This document shows positions 1 through 10,621 of a DNA stretch of 64,000 bases, one piece after another; the first letter of the stretch is position 1, and the number at the start of each line of letters is the position of its first letter. Source of the stretch: Carex sylvatica (taxonomy: Eukaryota; Streptophyta; Magnoliopsida; Poales; Cyperaceae); the NCBI GenBank assembly GCA_964058845.1, contig CAXKVR010000031.1:1-64000 (forward strand), read 5' to 3'. Under the pieces are notes generated by a model that was not told the DNA's origin, made no database searches, and was given only the letters and a program-made list of their open reading frames with translations. Both the position numbers and the translations under genes were made by a program.

Positions 1-552
1 AAAAAAATAACAATAAATAATTAAGAAACTAAGGGTGGAAACCTTATACTCTGTAAAGCCCAAATTCTATCTTTGATACGTACGGATGTAGGTATAAAAT
101 TGTGAATGAAAATTTATTATATATTTCAAATTAACTGCATAATTTGGTACGCAACTTTAACTTTCGGATGAATATATCTTTATTAAATTTGGTAACTTTT
201 GATACAAAAATATGATATTCAACGCAAACAGTGATCTGATGCAACATTTTTTTTTTATAAAAAGGTTATGTACTTTCTCTATGCCAGTAATAATTTCATG
301 TTCTTTTTTGAATGATTATTTATTTTCGTTCACAGACTGAACTATACAATTTTTTTACTAGAGGCGAAGGGTAACTTAACCGATGATGAAAACTCCTTAC
401 AGTAAATAATTAAATTAACCATATTAATTTGCCAATTTAAACAAGAATACAAATTAACAGTCATCTTTTCCAGAAAGGAAGGCATCATGAAAAAGATTAA
501 ATTTAATTAAGATCATACAATTAATCCTTACATCTGATGATATATATGATGA
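1..552. other. AT-rich 3' flank, no gene seen
   Basis: AT-rich sequence with homopolymer runs and no convincing open frame. It lies downstream of the minus-strand MATH-BTB gene and probably includes its 3' untranslated region and polyadenylation signals. I see no repeat family here that recurs elsewhere in the window. Confidence 0.5.
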
Positions 553-1683
553 TTATTGACGGTAATATTTCATACTAAAATCCTTCAAATATTGATTTAT
601 TTTGAAGTTTGCACTAAATCTCATTTCTTCAGCTAGTTCCTTAAGCTCAGCCAAGAGAGAGGGGTAATTATGCATCAGCTTAATATATTCTTCACTAGAC
701 ATTAACGAAACTGAATCATTATCCACAACAATGAACCTGAGACATACTTTCTTGAGCACAATAGAGTTGTGCATCTCAGCTAATTCCAGAGTAGAAAGAA
801 CTGTGTCAAAAGATATACTCTTAACTAATTTAAGCACACATGCAACGCTTAATTTCTCAATCGCATAACGGTCTGCTGCCACTAGCAGATGTTGAAGAAA
901 GACAGAGGAAAACATCGGCACTTCACAATCAACGAACTTCTCATCAATCAATAACGAACCATTGTACATAAAATCAATCATTGCCTTGAAAACTGAAGGC
1001 ATCATCTCCTTTATTTCTATGCACCACTCCATATCAGATTCTGCCATTGAGCCAAGGAGTTGTGCTTCAAATACTGGTGAATGAGCTGCCATGATTAGTC
1101 TATGTGCAACAAAATGCTTACCGTCGACATTAAAAGTGACATCGGTACGTTTATTCTTCTCCCTGAACTTTTGAAGACGCTCATATGGAAAGCCCGTGAG
1201 ACTTGTAACATTACTGGCATTACCTACGGTGATTGAAACACGGAGTACAAAACAATCATCTTTGATATATGTTTCTTCTAATTTGGTCCTTTCAAAATAC
1301 TTACAGGAAATCCCATCGTTTGACTTGCATGTAAACGTGTGAAGTATCAATTTCAATGTGGTTGGTGAAACATTTCCATGCTTATCCAGCAGTTCAAATC
1401 CAAATTCTGCTCTGACATCATCTATTGATTTTCTTTGAAGCTCTAAAAGGACAGACACATATTTGCCATTGTCTTCCTTATTGTATCCTTGAGGGAAATA
1501 TTTAACAACCCAATCATATTGACCAACTCTTAATTTTGGTGAGCTGATCCAGTTACCAAGGTCCATATCTTTAGTTTTCGAGTGGTTGATTTTGAATTCG
1601 AAGACTTCTGTAGACGCCACATTGCTGAAAGAATCCATGACTCGAATACAAAAATAATTAGTGAGGTGAGCCCTAAGGAGCAT
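553..1683 (-). CDS. MATH-BTB domain protein (probable CUL3 substrate adaptor)
   Basis: Single open frame of 376 aa. Residues about 26-154 look like a MATH domain of the divergent plant type (a conserved strand around LRVGQYDWVVKYFPQGY and a KDDCFVLRVS segment). Residues about 177-285 form a BTB/POZ domain (TDVTFNVDGKHFVAHR, HSPVFEAQL, then HLLVAADRYAIEKL), followed by a helical BACK-like tail. Family knowledge: MATH-BTB proteins recruit substrates through MATH and bind CUL3 through BTB for ubiquitylation, in cytoplasm or nucleus. The ATG at 1683 is real, but a second Met at codon 16 (1638) is also possible. A foldback repeat begins about 22 bp upstream, and a possible splice acceptor (CTCCTTAG) sits just inside the frame, so the true 5' end may be missing or lie in another exon. 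Domain call is firm; start and activity are not. Confidence 0.85.
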   Translation of the reverse strand: MLLRAHLTNYFCIRVMDSFSNVASTEVFEFKINHSKTKDMDLGNWISSPKLRVGQYDWVVKYFPQGYNKEDNGKYVSVLLELQRKSIDDVRAEFGFELLDKHGNVSPTTLKLILHTFTCKSNDGISCKYFERTKLEETYIKDDCFVLRVSITVGNASNVTSLTGFPYERLQKFREKNKRTDVTFNVDGKHFVAHRLIMAAHSPVFEAQLLGSMAESDMEWCIEIKEMMPSVFKAMIDFMYNGSLLIDEKFVDCEVPMFSSVFLQHLLVAADRYAIEKLSVACVLKLVKSISFDTVLSTLELAEMHNSIVLKKVCLRFIVVDNDSVSLMSSEEYIKLMHNYPSLLAELKELAEEMRFSANFKINQYLKDFSMKYYRQ

Positions 1684-1704
1684 AAAAAAAATGATAAGAT
1701 GTTA

Positions 1705-1962
1705 ACTAGGCCAAATTTTACAATTTTTAGAATTTTTTTTACTATGTATTAAAATGGGTACAAAAACTAGTCAAATTCAGACCATTGAATTTTGTACCAT
1801 CTTAATAAATAGTAAAAAAATTTCAAAAAATGTAAAATTTGGTCTCCAAGCACATTTTATTGTGGGGATTTCATCTAATGGTTTGGATCGACGATTTGGA
1901 CTTTGAAAATGTAAAAAACGATTGTTGTAACTCAAAAATTGTTGTAACTTGATTCCTCCTCT
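1705..1962. mobile_element. Foldback MITE-like element, truncated (core family)
   Basis: A stem is formed by GGGTACAAAA near 1754 and TTTTGTACC near 1790, flanked by the arm module seen in other foldbacks here (AATAAATAGTAAAAAAATT, then GGTCTCCAAGCACATTTT, then a GGATCGACGATTTGGAC-like stretch). The left arm is shorter than the right, so the copy is truncated. It abuts the 5' end of the MATH-BTB gene. Confidence 0.6.
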
Positions 1963-2326
1963 ATATATGTCCAAATGGTCGATCTGAACCGTTAGATGTG
2001 ATCTCTATATTGAAATGTGCTTGGAGACCAAATTTTATATTTTTCTGAATTTGTTTACTATTTATTAAGCCACTTTGAAAATCGCTGATCCAACGGTGGC
2101 TTAACAAAACAGTATAATCAGAAGCCACCGTTGGATCAGCGATTTTCAAAGTGGCTTAATAAATAGTAAAAAAATTCAAAAAAAAATGTAAAATTTGGTT
2201 TCCAAGCACATTTCAATATAGAGATCACATTTAACGGTTCAGATCGACCATTTGGACATTGGAAACACAAAAATGAGTTATAAGTATATGTGGAGATATG
2301 CTTATATAAGCATAGTAGCCAACCTC
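1963..2326. mobile_element. Foldback MITE-like element, left tip missing
   Basis: A near-perfect hairpin: GCCACTTTGAAAATCGCTGA at about 2070 pairs with its inverse near 2136-2155, with the CCAACGGTGGCTT stem inside. The outer right end (GCATAGTAGCCAACCTC, ending at 2326) matches the tip of the intact copy at 37438-37862. The matching left tip is absent, so this is a truncated relative fused to the element before it. Confidence 0.75.
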
Positions 2327-2787
2327 TATATATATATCACACATATTCCGCACTGCTTGTATAAGAAAATTGTAACTTTTTAGTCTTCCCCAATCGTACT
2401 AATTACCATTTAAGTAAACATTTCTCAAGAATTATTATATAATGGATAAACAAAAAAAAATTATAGGACTTGATATATAAGAAATGTTCATTGTCTTTAG
2501 AATTAATAAAGTATTAATGAAGGATAAATGATATATTAACTCTAATTAAAAATAAAAATAGAGGGATATTGAGTGAGGGTTTATACAAAAATATCAATAT
2601 ATCATGAGGTCTTATATTGAAAATTAATTTAAACTATATGCAAATTAACAATGTAACTTTCCTAACAATAACTCCAAATGCTAGATACAATTCCTAAATG
2701 CCCCATAAGTTAAATTTTTGTATTGTCTCCAATGTAAATTTAAAAAAAAAAAAAGTAAAAAAAAAACGATAAAAAGGAATAAAGAGG

Positions 2788-2932
2788 TCTCACAATAAGG
2801 TGGTGGGCGATGGTGGGATGGAGGAGTGGTGAGTCAGAGACTTTGCGAGCGGTGAATAGAAGGGCGGGCCGGTGAGGAAGAAGCCGGGGTTGAAGAATTC
2901 GCCTTGCAAATGAGATTGGACGAAAAGCTTTT
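2788..2932 (-). pseudogene. GC-rich coding-like relic, family unknown
   Basis: An island of about 145 bp that is much richer in G and C than its surroundings. On the minus strand one frame stays open and reads like protein (it includes QGEFFNPGFFLTGP and FYSPLAKSLTHH) before a TGA. No start, splice site or neighbouring exon is evident. It may be a captured or decayed exon; I do not recognise the family. Confidence 0.3.
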
Positions 2933-3784
2933 TTGAAAAAAAAAAATAATTCAGAAAGGAGAGGGAGATCTAAAGAGAGATGATCTAGATGTATATATAT
3001 ATAAGAAACTAGGACTCCAAAATAGCAAATCATTACTTAATTTTATGTTTTTTTTTTTAATTTCAAAGCCTATTGATGGGAGGTTCAGTATTAGAGTTTG
3101 GATTGTATTTTATCATGTAAATTTATATTAATCAACCTTTAAATTAGCTACAACGATAAGTTAACGACGTAAATAATAGTTGTTGTCTTTATACTTTTTT
3201 GTTTATTTATGAACTTGTTCTTCTTAAGAATTCTATTTTCGTATTTTGTTTTTTATTCTCCTGATTTAAATGTTGCTCATAAAGATCAAATATATACACT
3301 ATTATTTATTTTAAGGTTCAATTCAAATAATAATCACTACGTTAAATTAATAAAAAAATAGTGACAACCGAATATGCAAAAGAATAAATTAATCTAGAAG
3401 AATTTATTTAGGTGGATTTAGAAAATTTCATTAATTTAGTAAGTAAAAATGTAAATGTGTCATGATAGATTGAAAGAGGTTCCGAGAAAAAATGACGTTG
3501 TAAAAGGAGCACAGCCTATATATTAATATGGTCCGATCCATATTTATAGAAACTTTTGTATAAAAATAATATGGAATTACTCACATTAATTAATTAATTA
3601 ATTAGACAAAAAGTTCTATGTTTAAAACTTCGAAAATTAGCAAGAAATTAACAAGGGAGGGTCCCCTTATGTTTATGAGAGCAAATAGCATTTAAGAAAA
3701 GTATTGACATGTTATTAAAAATAGATTGATACTAAATTAATAACTGCATTATCAAACTAATTTTTATTTGGATCGAGATCATCC
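2933..3784. other. Gene-free AT-rich DNA
   Basis: AT-rich sequence with short simple repeats (TTAATTAATTAATTAATTAG near 3588). No open frame or structured repeat that I can support. Confidence 0.5.
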
Positions 3785-3935
3785 GATTTGAATTTGTCAC
3801 TCGAAATCACATCAGAATTCGGGTTCATGGCTCGAGATGCGTGTGCTCCACTTCAGACTCATTATCACGGATTCGAATCGGACTGTACAGATTTAAAACC
3901 CAACTTTTGAGTTACTTCACTGGATCTGAACTTAT
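3785..3935. repeat. Partial copy of the CACTGGATC-type MITE family
   Basis: It ends in GAGTTACTTCACTGGATCTG (about 3908-3927) and contains GGATTCGAATCGGACTGTAC. The same modules occur at 18867-19068 and 39188-39370. The opposite end is not clear here. The short plus-strand open frame running through it (from 3841) is not a gene. Confidence 0.5.
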
Positions 3936-4237
3936 TCATAGCCGTCATAGCCCACCACTAGCGGAAGCAAATCTGCTGCGATCCTACAGGATCGCAGGTT
4001 CTGTGATTCCAATTTCAACCCTTCATTTATTAAATTGTACGAATCTTAAAAAAAGAAAAATTTTGTGCACGAATCTCAAAATATATAAACGGTTGAGATT
4101 GAAATTACAGGGACCCGATCATGTAGGATCACAGCAGATTTATTTCCACCAGTAGCTTCCCTTAACGGGTCCAAAACTAAAAAACAGTTATCATCTCGAA
4201 TCAATTAAAAAAATGCAAATCATTAACTGTTAAACCC

Positions 4238-4431
4238 GGAATCCATATCCTCCCAGGTACCTGACTCAAGCAAATTACAAACGGACGGTCCAGATTAATC
4301 CCAAAGTAAATCCGGTGGTTGTAGTTGTAGAAGCTGTGGGGTCCGTATGAGATTCGTAGCAAGTTAAAAGAACTAATCTGGACCGTCTGTTTGTAATTTG
4401 ATCGAGTCAGTTACTGAGGTCATCCGAATTC
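4238..4431. mobile_element. MITE, CAGGTACC family, 9-bp TSD (Mutator type)
   Basis: A 194-bp element with long inverted ends: CCAGGTACCTGACTCAAG and ATTACAAACGGACGGTCCAG on the left are mirrored on the right. It is flanked by GTTAAACCC (4229-4237) and GTAAAACCC (4432-4440), a 9-bp target duplication with one mismatch, which points to Mutator-like transposition. Relatives lie at 30153, 33755, 54013 and 58990. Confidence 0.85.
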
Positions 4432-4847
4432 GTAAAACCCGAACCCGCCTGAGCTCTCTACAGTCTACACACAAAAATTAAACAAAAGTTTACCTCCTCT
4501 TTCTCCCTCTTCTCTAGAAAGGCGCTAGGTTGAGCAACTCGCCTGTCTCCTCTCTTTTCTTCCGAGGTTTCTCTCTCTACTCTTATCTCGCATTATTTCC
4601 AGTTCGTTTTAAGTTCGCATTATCTCTACTCTTTTCTGGCAATTTGTTGCTCTGTCTCACCTATATCACTATATCAAAGTACAAATCTTGTGCCATTTCG
4701 GATCATTGAAAATAATAATAATTCTTTCTGTTCCTCCTAGCACTTTTCGGTGTTCTTCTTAGTGTTGTTCTAGTAGTGAAATTCCAAGAATTAGTCCAAG
4801 TAAACTTCTAATTAGTTGGTTCAATTGCGATTTTTGTAAGCTTGTCA
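4432..4847. other. Pyrimidine-rich leader-like stretch
   Basis: C/T-rich sequence (CTCCTCTTTCTCCCTCTTCTC and similar) resembling a plant 5' leader, on the same strand as the phytocyanin fragment that follows. It could be the remnant of a promoter and leader copied with that fragment, or unrelated. No start codon with a supported frame follows. Confidence 0.3.
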
Positions 4848-4970
4848 GAATCAGGCTCTCACATTCCAAGTTGACAAAGTGGGCTGAATCTAACACATTC
4901 CAAGTTGGTGATGTTCTCGGTAAATTATTTAATTTCCTCTACAATTTAATTTCAAAGTTTTAATCTGTAC
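4848..4970 (+). pseudogene. Phytocyanin gene fragment (end of exon 1 plus start of intron)
   Basis: The plus strand at about 4872-4918 reads K-L-T-K-W-A-E-S-N-T-F-Q-V-G-D-V-L and then a GTAAAT donor. This matches LTQWAESNTFHVGDVL of the phytocyanin gene at 62380-63012. The next bases also match the first part of that gene's intron (TTTCCTCTACAATT and TTTCAAAGTTTTA occur in both). Upstream coding sequence is damaged and exon 2 is absent. Because intron sequence is retained, the copy arose at DNA level and not through an mRNA. It lies about 58 kb from, and opposite in orientation to, the intact gene. Confidence 0.8.
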
Positions 4971-5269
4971 ATATGGAAATTTGATTCAATGTCTTTTTAA
5001 ATGCCTTTTTAAAAATTGTTTATTGTCAATGTCTTTTTTTTTTTAAATGCTAAGGCTGTCGAGGTGTGCATAAATTACATTGATTCTCCCTATTGCATCA
5101 CATACTCATCACATATTGCTAAATTATTTAAAAGAAGCTGGGAAGGGAGAATTTTTAACTGGACAAGTCCGGAACTCAGAAAATGGGTCTTGGATTCGAG
5201 TCTGACTCAGTTAATGGGTTATATATGGATTCAGATTTTGAATATGTTTTAATATTTTTAATTTTTAAA

Positions 5270-5472
5270 AACTGATTTGGATACATGCAGATGTCCGATC
5301 CGTTTATACATTTCTATCCGAATTCGTATCCGTATTTGGATACTTTTGCAACCTTTTAAAAATTATTCGAATCTGTATCCGGAATTATCCGAATCCATTT
5401 AATCTGAATTCGGATAATTTTTGGATTCGGAGCGGATATCTGTCAGATAATTCGGTTTCGTTTGCAGCCCTA
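5270..5472. repeat. Degenerate hAT-like repeat with ATCCGAAT motifs
   Basis: Repeated ATCCGAATTCGTATCCG-like units, ending in GTTTGCAGCCCTA at 5472. That end resembles hAT-type ends of the TAGGGCTGCAAAC kind, also seen at 27904-28356. The opposite end is not resolved. A related fragment begins at 56187. Confidence 0.4.
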
Positions 5473-5852
5473 ACCGTCCATCATTTAAACATATATGGTT
5501 CATGTTAAATTTGACGCAATTCGAATTTATTGGGTGCAGATCAAAGAAACAATAAAAGTAAGCAGACAGTTCAAATTGCCAAATCTTGTGATGGCATGGA
5601 TAGCTATACAATTTCAAAACTAGACCAAACTTCACAAGTGCTATTTTAAGTCTTAATTTGGACAATGTTGCAAGGAACGAAATAGATGTAATTAACACAT
5701 TGGATGTGCACTAAGTTAATTACTTCTTTTTTTCTTCTTCTGGTTTTATTAATTACATCTAACAAAGCACATAGATTTTTCAATTGAAGCGTATTATATA
5801 TATCATGATGATATAGAGTTTTAAATAACTGAAAACCTTGTGTAAATATATT

Positions 5853-6063
5853 CAGGAGCGGAGTCAAATTTTCAAGTTATGAGGATTAAACATGAATGGA
5901 GATCAGTCATATAAAATTTTCATATTATGAATGGAGGTCAATATTACTGCATCTATAGCATTTTACCCTATACTATATAGAAAATTGTGTACAAGTATAG
6001 TTTTTTTTTTTAAATAAATGGGGATCAATTGACCCCCATTCGTTGAATGTAGCTCCGCCTCTG
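5853..6063. mobile_element. hAT-type MITE, CAGGGGCGGA family, copy 1
   Basis: Ends CAGGAGCGGAGTC and GTAGCTCCGCCTCTG are imperfect inverted repeats, and the interior is about 75-80% identical by eye to the copy at 6876-7083. No exact 8-bp target duplication could be read. It lies upstream of the DUF1218 gene. Confidence 0.7.
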
Positions 6064-6489
6064 TGAATATTTGTACATGATCTGAAAACTTTGTACAAAT
6101 CGACAAATCATATAAAAAATTGAAAACTTTCTACGAATATTTGCGTTAGCTTTAATTCCGACTTGAAATGCTTGAAAGGATCAGGTGATATTGATGCCAA
6201 ACTTTCTGTGCACCCATTATGTATACTTGAGAAAGAAAGGAATAAAGTTCTACAAGAAGAAAGAGAGAAGGAAAGTATAACAACACTGGAAGCATCTTCA
6301 GACAGCTAACTTTTACAGTTTTCAAATATAATTGACTAGCAACAGCCTCTACATCTTCACCTTTATATTTGCAGATGAATTGAAACAAAGCACAAGCTTC
6401 CCAATTAATTACATTGCTCCAAATTTCGCCAAGTTCTGACCCTTCATAAATTTTCCATCCCCTAAATTTTAAAAATATACAAGAAAATA

Positions 6490-8465
6490 ATGGCAAGAAT
6501 AATGGTAGGAGCAGGAACAATTTTTGTATGCATTCTTATTGTGATCATGGATGTAATTGCTGGTATTCTCGGAATTCAGGCTGAGGTTGCTCAAAATAAG
6601 GTAATTACAACATTTTCCAAACTGTACCTATTTAAATTTCCTTGCAAAAAATTATGATCGTGTTTATGTTTTTAGTAGGCCATTCATGTTAACGAAAATA
6701 TAACTACAAATTGAATCTAAAGACTGGTCATCCAACAAATCTTCCATTTGATCACATTAATTTTGACGTTGAAAACAAAGGGTTATATAAGTAATTTTCT
6801 TCTCAGACAATTTGTCATTAATTGGAAAACATATGATTTTATGATTTTTATGAAGAACGTGTTCTCTAGCTAGTTCAGGGGCAGAGTCAGACTTTCAAGT
6901 TATGAGGGGTCAAATATAAATGAGAATCAATCATATAAAATTTTCATACTTTGAATGGAGGTCAATATTACTGTATCTTAACATTTTACCCTGTACTATA
7001 TTGAAAATTGTGTATAAGTATAATAATTTCAAAATAAATGGGGGTCAACTGACCTCCATTCCTTGAATGTAGCTCCACCTCTCAGCTAGTTTGCATGTTT
7101 GGTAATTAAATTCTTAAGTTGGATTAAAAGATAATATGACATGCATGAACTCAAACATGGAAAATGATGTGCTCACCAAACCCTCTTGGTGAGCACATCA
7201 CACGCTAGCTTTGCTCTATATCATATATACGTATATATATCCAATACCCTGTTATCATTTTACATACTATTAACACATTTCATCTCTTTTATTATTGTTT
7301 TCTCGGTATAATAGGCGCCCAATATGAGGGTGTTTATCTTTGAGTGTAAAGAACCAGTATATCAGGCATACAAGCTTGGTGTTGCAGCAGCAGCCCTTCT
7401 GGCACTGGCACATGCATTGGCAAACTTGCTTGGAGGATGCGTTTGCATTACCTCCCAAGAGGAGTACTTTAGGTCATCTATCAATAGACGGTTGGCTGCA
7501 TGGACCCTCGTGCTTTCATGGTATAAACACTTTCATAATCTTATTATATTTTCTTAATGTCACTTTATTATATTTTTTGGTTCATTCATCCCTGGCAGTG
7601 TTTTAATATTCGGTTTATATGCGCTATGCGAAAAGCCACTACATACCACATATGCGGTTTTTTATACAGATTTATATATGCGGATTTTAAATGAAAATTC
7701 ATATATATATAAATAAGTATACGGTAATATATATGTGGTATAAATCACTGTTGATATACTCTAAATCGGTATTTTTATCACTGCTAATATATTCTAAACC
7801 GGTAATATGTGCTATAAATCACTCTTAATATACTCTAAACCGGTAATATGCTCTAAACCGCATATTCAAACTGAATATATTGCAAGCGAATAGAAATATT
7901 CGGTTGAATAGACCGAATAGAAATATTCGGTTGAATAGACCGAATATTACTACACTGATCCCAGGTCCCAGCTAAACTCTTCATGAGAGGCCGAAATTGT
8001 GGAAATTAAAACTACAATTAAGCCCAAATCAGTTGTAACATTGGAAAGGTAGCATATATCACATGGCCTAATTTCGGCCCAAATTGAGTTCAAGTCATTC
8101 AGCCCAACTGTATCTTAGCCCACAAAATAAAATTAATAACACAGATAAATGAAAAAAAAAAAAGAGTGAGAGACTGGAAATTAAAACTCTTAACAAGTGT
8201 TTATTATGCAACTAGGATTGCACTTGTGGTTGGATTCACACTGTTGCTTACTGGTGCCTTAGCCAATGCCAAAACAAAGGCGACATGCGGGTTCGCGCAC
8301 CGCCATTTCCTGTCCATCGGAGGAATCCTCTGTTTTGTGCATGGTATCGTCAGTGTTGCTTATTACGTTAATGCCACTGCCTCTGCATGGGAAGGAGGCT
8401 ATCCAACGGTCAATAGAGAAGTTCATAGTACCGTACCAGTAAGTACTCAGGTTCAGGTTGTATAG
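6490..8465 (+). CDS. DUF1218 four-helix membrane protein (MWL/DESIGUAL-like)
   Basis: Three exons: 6490-6600, 7315-7520 and 8216-8465 (188 aa), with GT-AG introns and phases 0 and 2. The frame is continuous: exon 1 ends QAEVAQNK, exon 2 reads FECKEPVYQAYKLG and NLLGGCVCI, and the split codon TG|G restores W before IALVVGF. Predicted membrane segments are at about 6-28, 53-76, 98-122 and 140-162. Family knowledge: plant DUF1218 proteins are endomembrane or plasma-membrane proteins, some linked to lignin content or leaf symmetry; I cannot say which subgroup this is. Conserved Cys pairs and the CGFAHRHFLSIGGILCF block support the call. Introns 1 and 2 each carry a hAT MITE. The short C-terminal tail after YYVNATASAW is unremarkable. 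Confidence 0.9.
6876..7083. mobile_element. hAT-type MITE, CAGGGGCGGA family, copy 2 (intron 1)
   Basis: Begins CAGGGGCAGAGTC and ends GTAGCTCCACCTCTC. It is flanked by a perfect 8-bp duplication AGCTAGTT (6868-6875 and 7084-7091), the hallmark of hAT transposition. It sits in intron 1 of the DUF1218 gene. Confidence 0.9.
7596..7957. mobile_element. hAT-type MITE with inner repeats (intron 2)
   Basis: Ends CAGTGTTTTAATATTCGGT and ACCGAATATTACTACACTG are inverted. Flanks ATCCCTGG (7588-7595) and ATCCCAGG (7958-7965) match 7 of 8. The interior has tandem-like CTCTAAACCGGTAATATG units and a duplicated GAATAGAAATATTCGGTT. It lies in intron 2 of the DUF1218 gene. Confidence 0.85.
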
Positions 8466-8762
8466 AAATACTTGCTGATGTCAGTAATGAGGGATCTGAT
8501 ATTGTTTCATTTTAATAATTTAATTACATTAATTTGTTCCATTACTTTGGGCTGTATTTCGGCAATGTGAATTATATATGTTTTCTATTTTTTGTTATAA
8601 CCCAAGGTTAATTTACTTGTTATCATATTTTTCTTTTTCAAGATCTATAAGCGATCAGATTTATATCTATATCTACATAAAAAAGTTTTAAGTTTAAAAG
8701 AATTTCAACTATATATGTCACATCATTAACACTTGTTCATCCCATTCTATTCTCTTCATACA

Positions 8763-8975
8763 CAGGGACGGAGGTAGTAAGAAGTAATGGGGTCAATTGA
8801 CCTCTATTTTTTTTTTTTTTCAAAATTTTTGTACTTGCATACGATGTTCTATATAGTTTAGAGTAAAATACTGTTGATATTATAAATTGACTCTCATTCG
8901 TAATATGAAAATTTAATATGAATGATCTCCATTCACCACTGACCCCTATAGTCAGAAAGTATGATTCCACCCCTG
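8763..8975. mobile_element. hAT-type MITE, CAGGGGCGGA family, copy 3 (inverted)
   Basis: Reverse-oriented copy of the family at 5853 and 6876, with ends CAGGGACGGAGG and TTCCACCCCTG. Flanks TTCATACA and ATCATATA match 6 of 8, consistent with an old 8-bp target duplication. It lies about 300 bp past the DUF1218 stop codon. Confidence 0.75.
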
Positions 8976-9030
8976 ATCATATATATATATATAGAGAGAG
9001 AGAGAGATGGGCTATGGTACATTGCAATGT

Positions 9031-9384
9031 ATAGCTTTTTTTGTAAATTGCACTATAAATCACGTGATTCAAAATTGAAATAATTGATCCAAACTGTTCA
9101 TCTTGTTGTCCATATTAACATGTGTTTGGAGACCAAATTTTATATTTTTTTGAAATTTTTTTACTTTTTTTAGATTTATTGAAAATCGCTGTTTTCAGAC
9201 AAATCTGGACTAAAAAAAAACAGCAATTTTCAATAAATCTAAAAAAATAGTAAAAAAATTTCAAAAAAAATGTAAAATTTGGTCTCCAAACACATGTTAA
9301 TATGGACAACAAGATGACCAGTTTGGATCAATTATTTGAACTTTGAATCACGTGATTTATAGTGCAATTTACAAAGAAGGCTAT
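9031..9384. mobile_element. Foldback element of the shared-core family
   Basis: Arms starting TTTGTAAATTGCACTATAAA pair across about 350 bp, including TCACGTGATT on both sides. The inner stem is GAAAATCGCTGTTTT against AAAACAGCAATTTTC. The arms carry the shared module (ATAGTAAAAAAATTTCAAA, GGTCTCCAAACACATG, GTTTGGATCAATTATTTGA). Outer limits are blurred by AT and GA simple repeats. Confidence 0.75.
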
Positions 9385-10480
9385 ATATATATATATATGT
9401 AAATATGAACCACGAAGGCTTATATTTTCTTACGTTCTAGCATCATATTTAAGTGAAAAGACATGTTTGTATTCTTTAGGCCTATAGTACCACATTATCA
9501 ACACTCATCTATAAAATTTTACTTCTTATTGTGATGAAATGACTCAATTTTTTTCACGCTCTCTCCCCTCGTTTAAGAGAGACCATATATTTTGAGAACT
9601 AACATCATTATCCTCATTATGATTAATTTGATATTAAAAAAGATGTTGATTATTAATTAACACAACACTTTCGAAACTTTTTTTCGATCAACCTAATTAG
9701 AAGAGTTCTTGAGTATGCTGGTAAGGTTTGGACTAAACACAACTGTCACTCAACATTGGCTCAACGAAATCCGAATCAAATCTTATTTTGATTTCTGTTT
9801 GAATCAGGGTGCGGCGAAAGGAGCGCTCTACCAAAATTTATTGAATAAATGTAACTTTAAATTTTAATTGATAAATATGCAAAATTTGATTCAAGATATC
9901 ATGAACATATTATTAAAAAAAAAACTGTTGTTGTATTCATTTGGTATAAGAAAAAACACAACAAAATATTGATTAATTAATTAAACTCTAATTTTAAGTA
10001 TTATCAAAAATTGTTTATAGAACAATTTTTTAATAGACCTAGTTTTTATTAAACAAGCAATACAACATCTTTCCCAATTGATTTCAAATAGATTTTTTTT
10101 ATTTAAATTAATATTGTATTCATTTGTTATCTCAAAAATATATAAATTGTATTTATTTGTTATCTCAAAAAGTATTGTATTTATTTGATTTTTTTAATAC
10201 AATATCAATTTAAATAAAAAAAAAATTATACCAGAAATCATTCCTCATGACCCGGTAAACATTGGAAAATTTGTACTTGAATTGGATTTTGGACTTAAAT
10301 TCATATAATATATTAGACCAAGGACCTATGTACAAACATTGAATGCCAAAACAAGCTAAACAGTAATATGTTAGAAGGGATAGAGAAAACTATGAACCAT
10401 CAAAGACCAAAAAACAGAAAACTATGATTTTTTTTTTTCATTTTCTAAACAGTTTCTCTTCCATTACACTGTATAAAGAA
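9385..10480. other. Gene-free AT-rich DNA
   Basis: Low-complexity AT-rich spacer between the foldback element and the kinase gene's 3' end. No supported gene. The last part probably includes the kinase 3' untranslated region. Confidence 0.45.
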
Positions 10481-10621
10481 CAAAAAGTAAAACTATGAAT
10501 AAAGAATTACTTTCTACATCTGACAAGCGTCATACTTACAGAAAAGGCCTCTTTTCTAAAATCAGATAATTTATCAAACCTATGATAAAATCAAAGAATT
10601 ATAACAGGAAAAAAATGAACA

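Noticed and set aside
3841..4155. 104-codon plus-strand open frame
   Set aside because: It runs through MITE sequence (CACTGGATC family end) and has no coding character.
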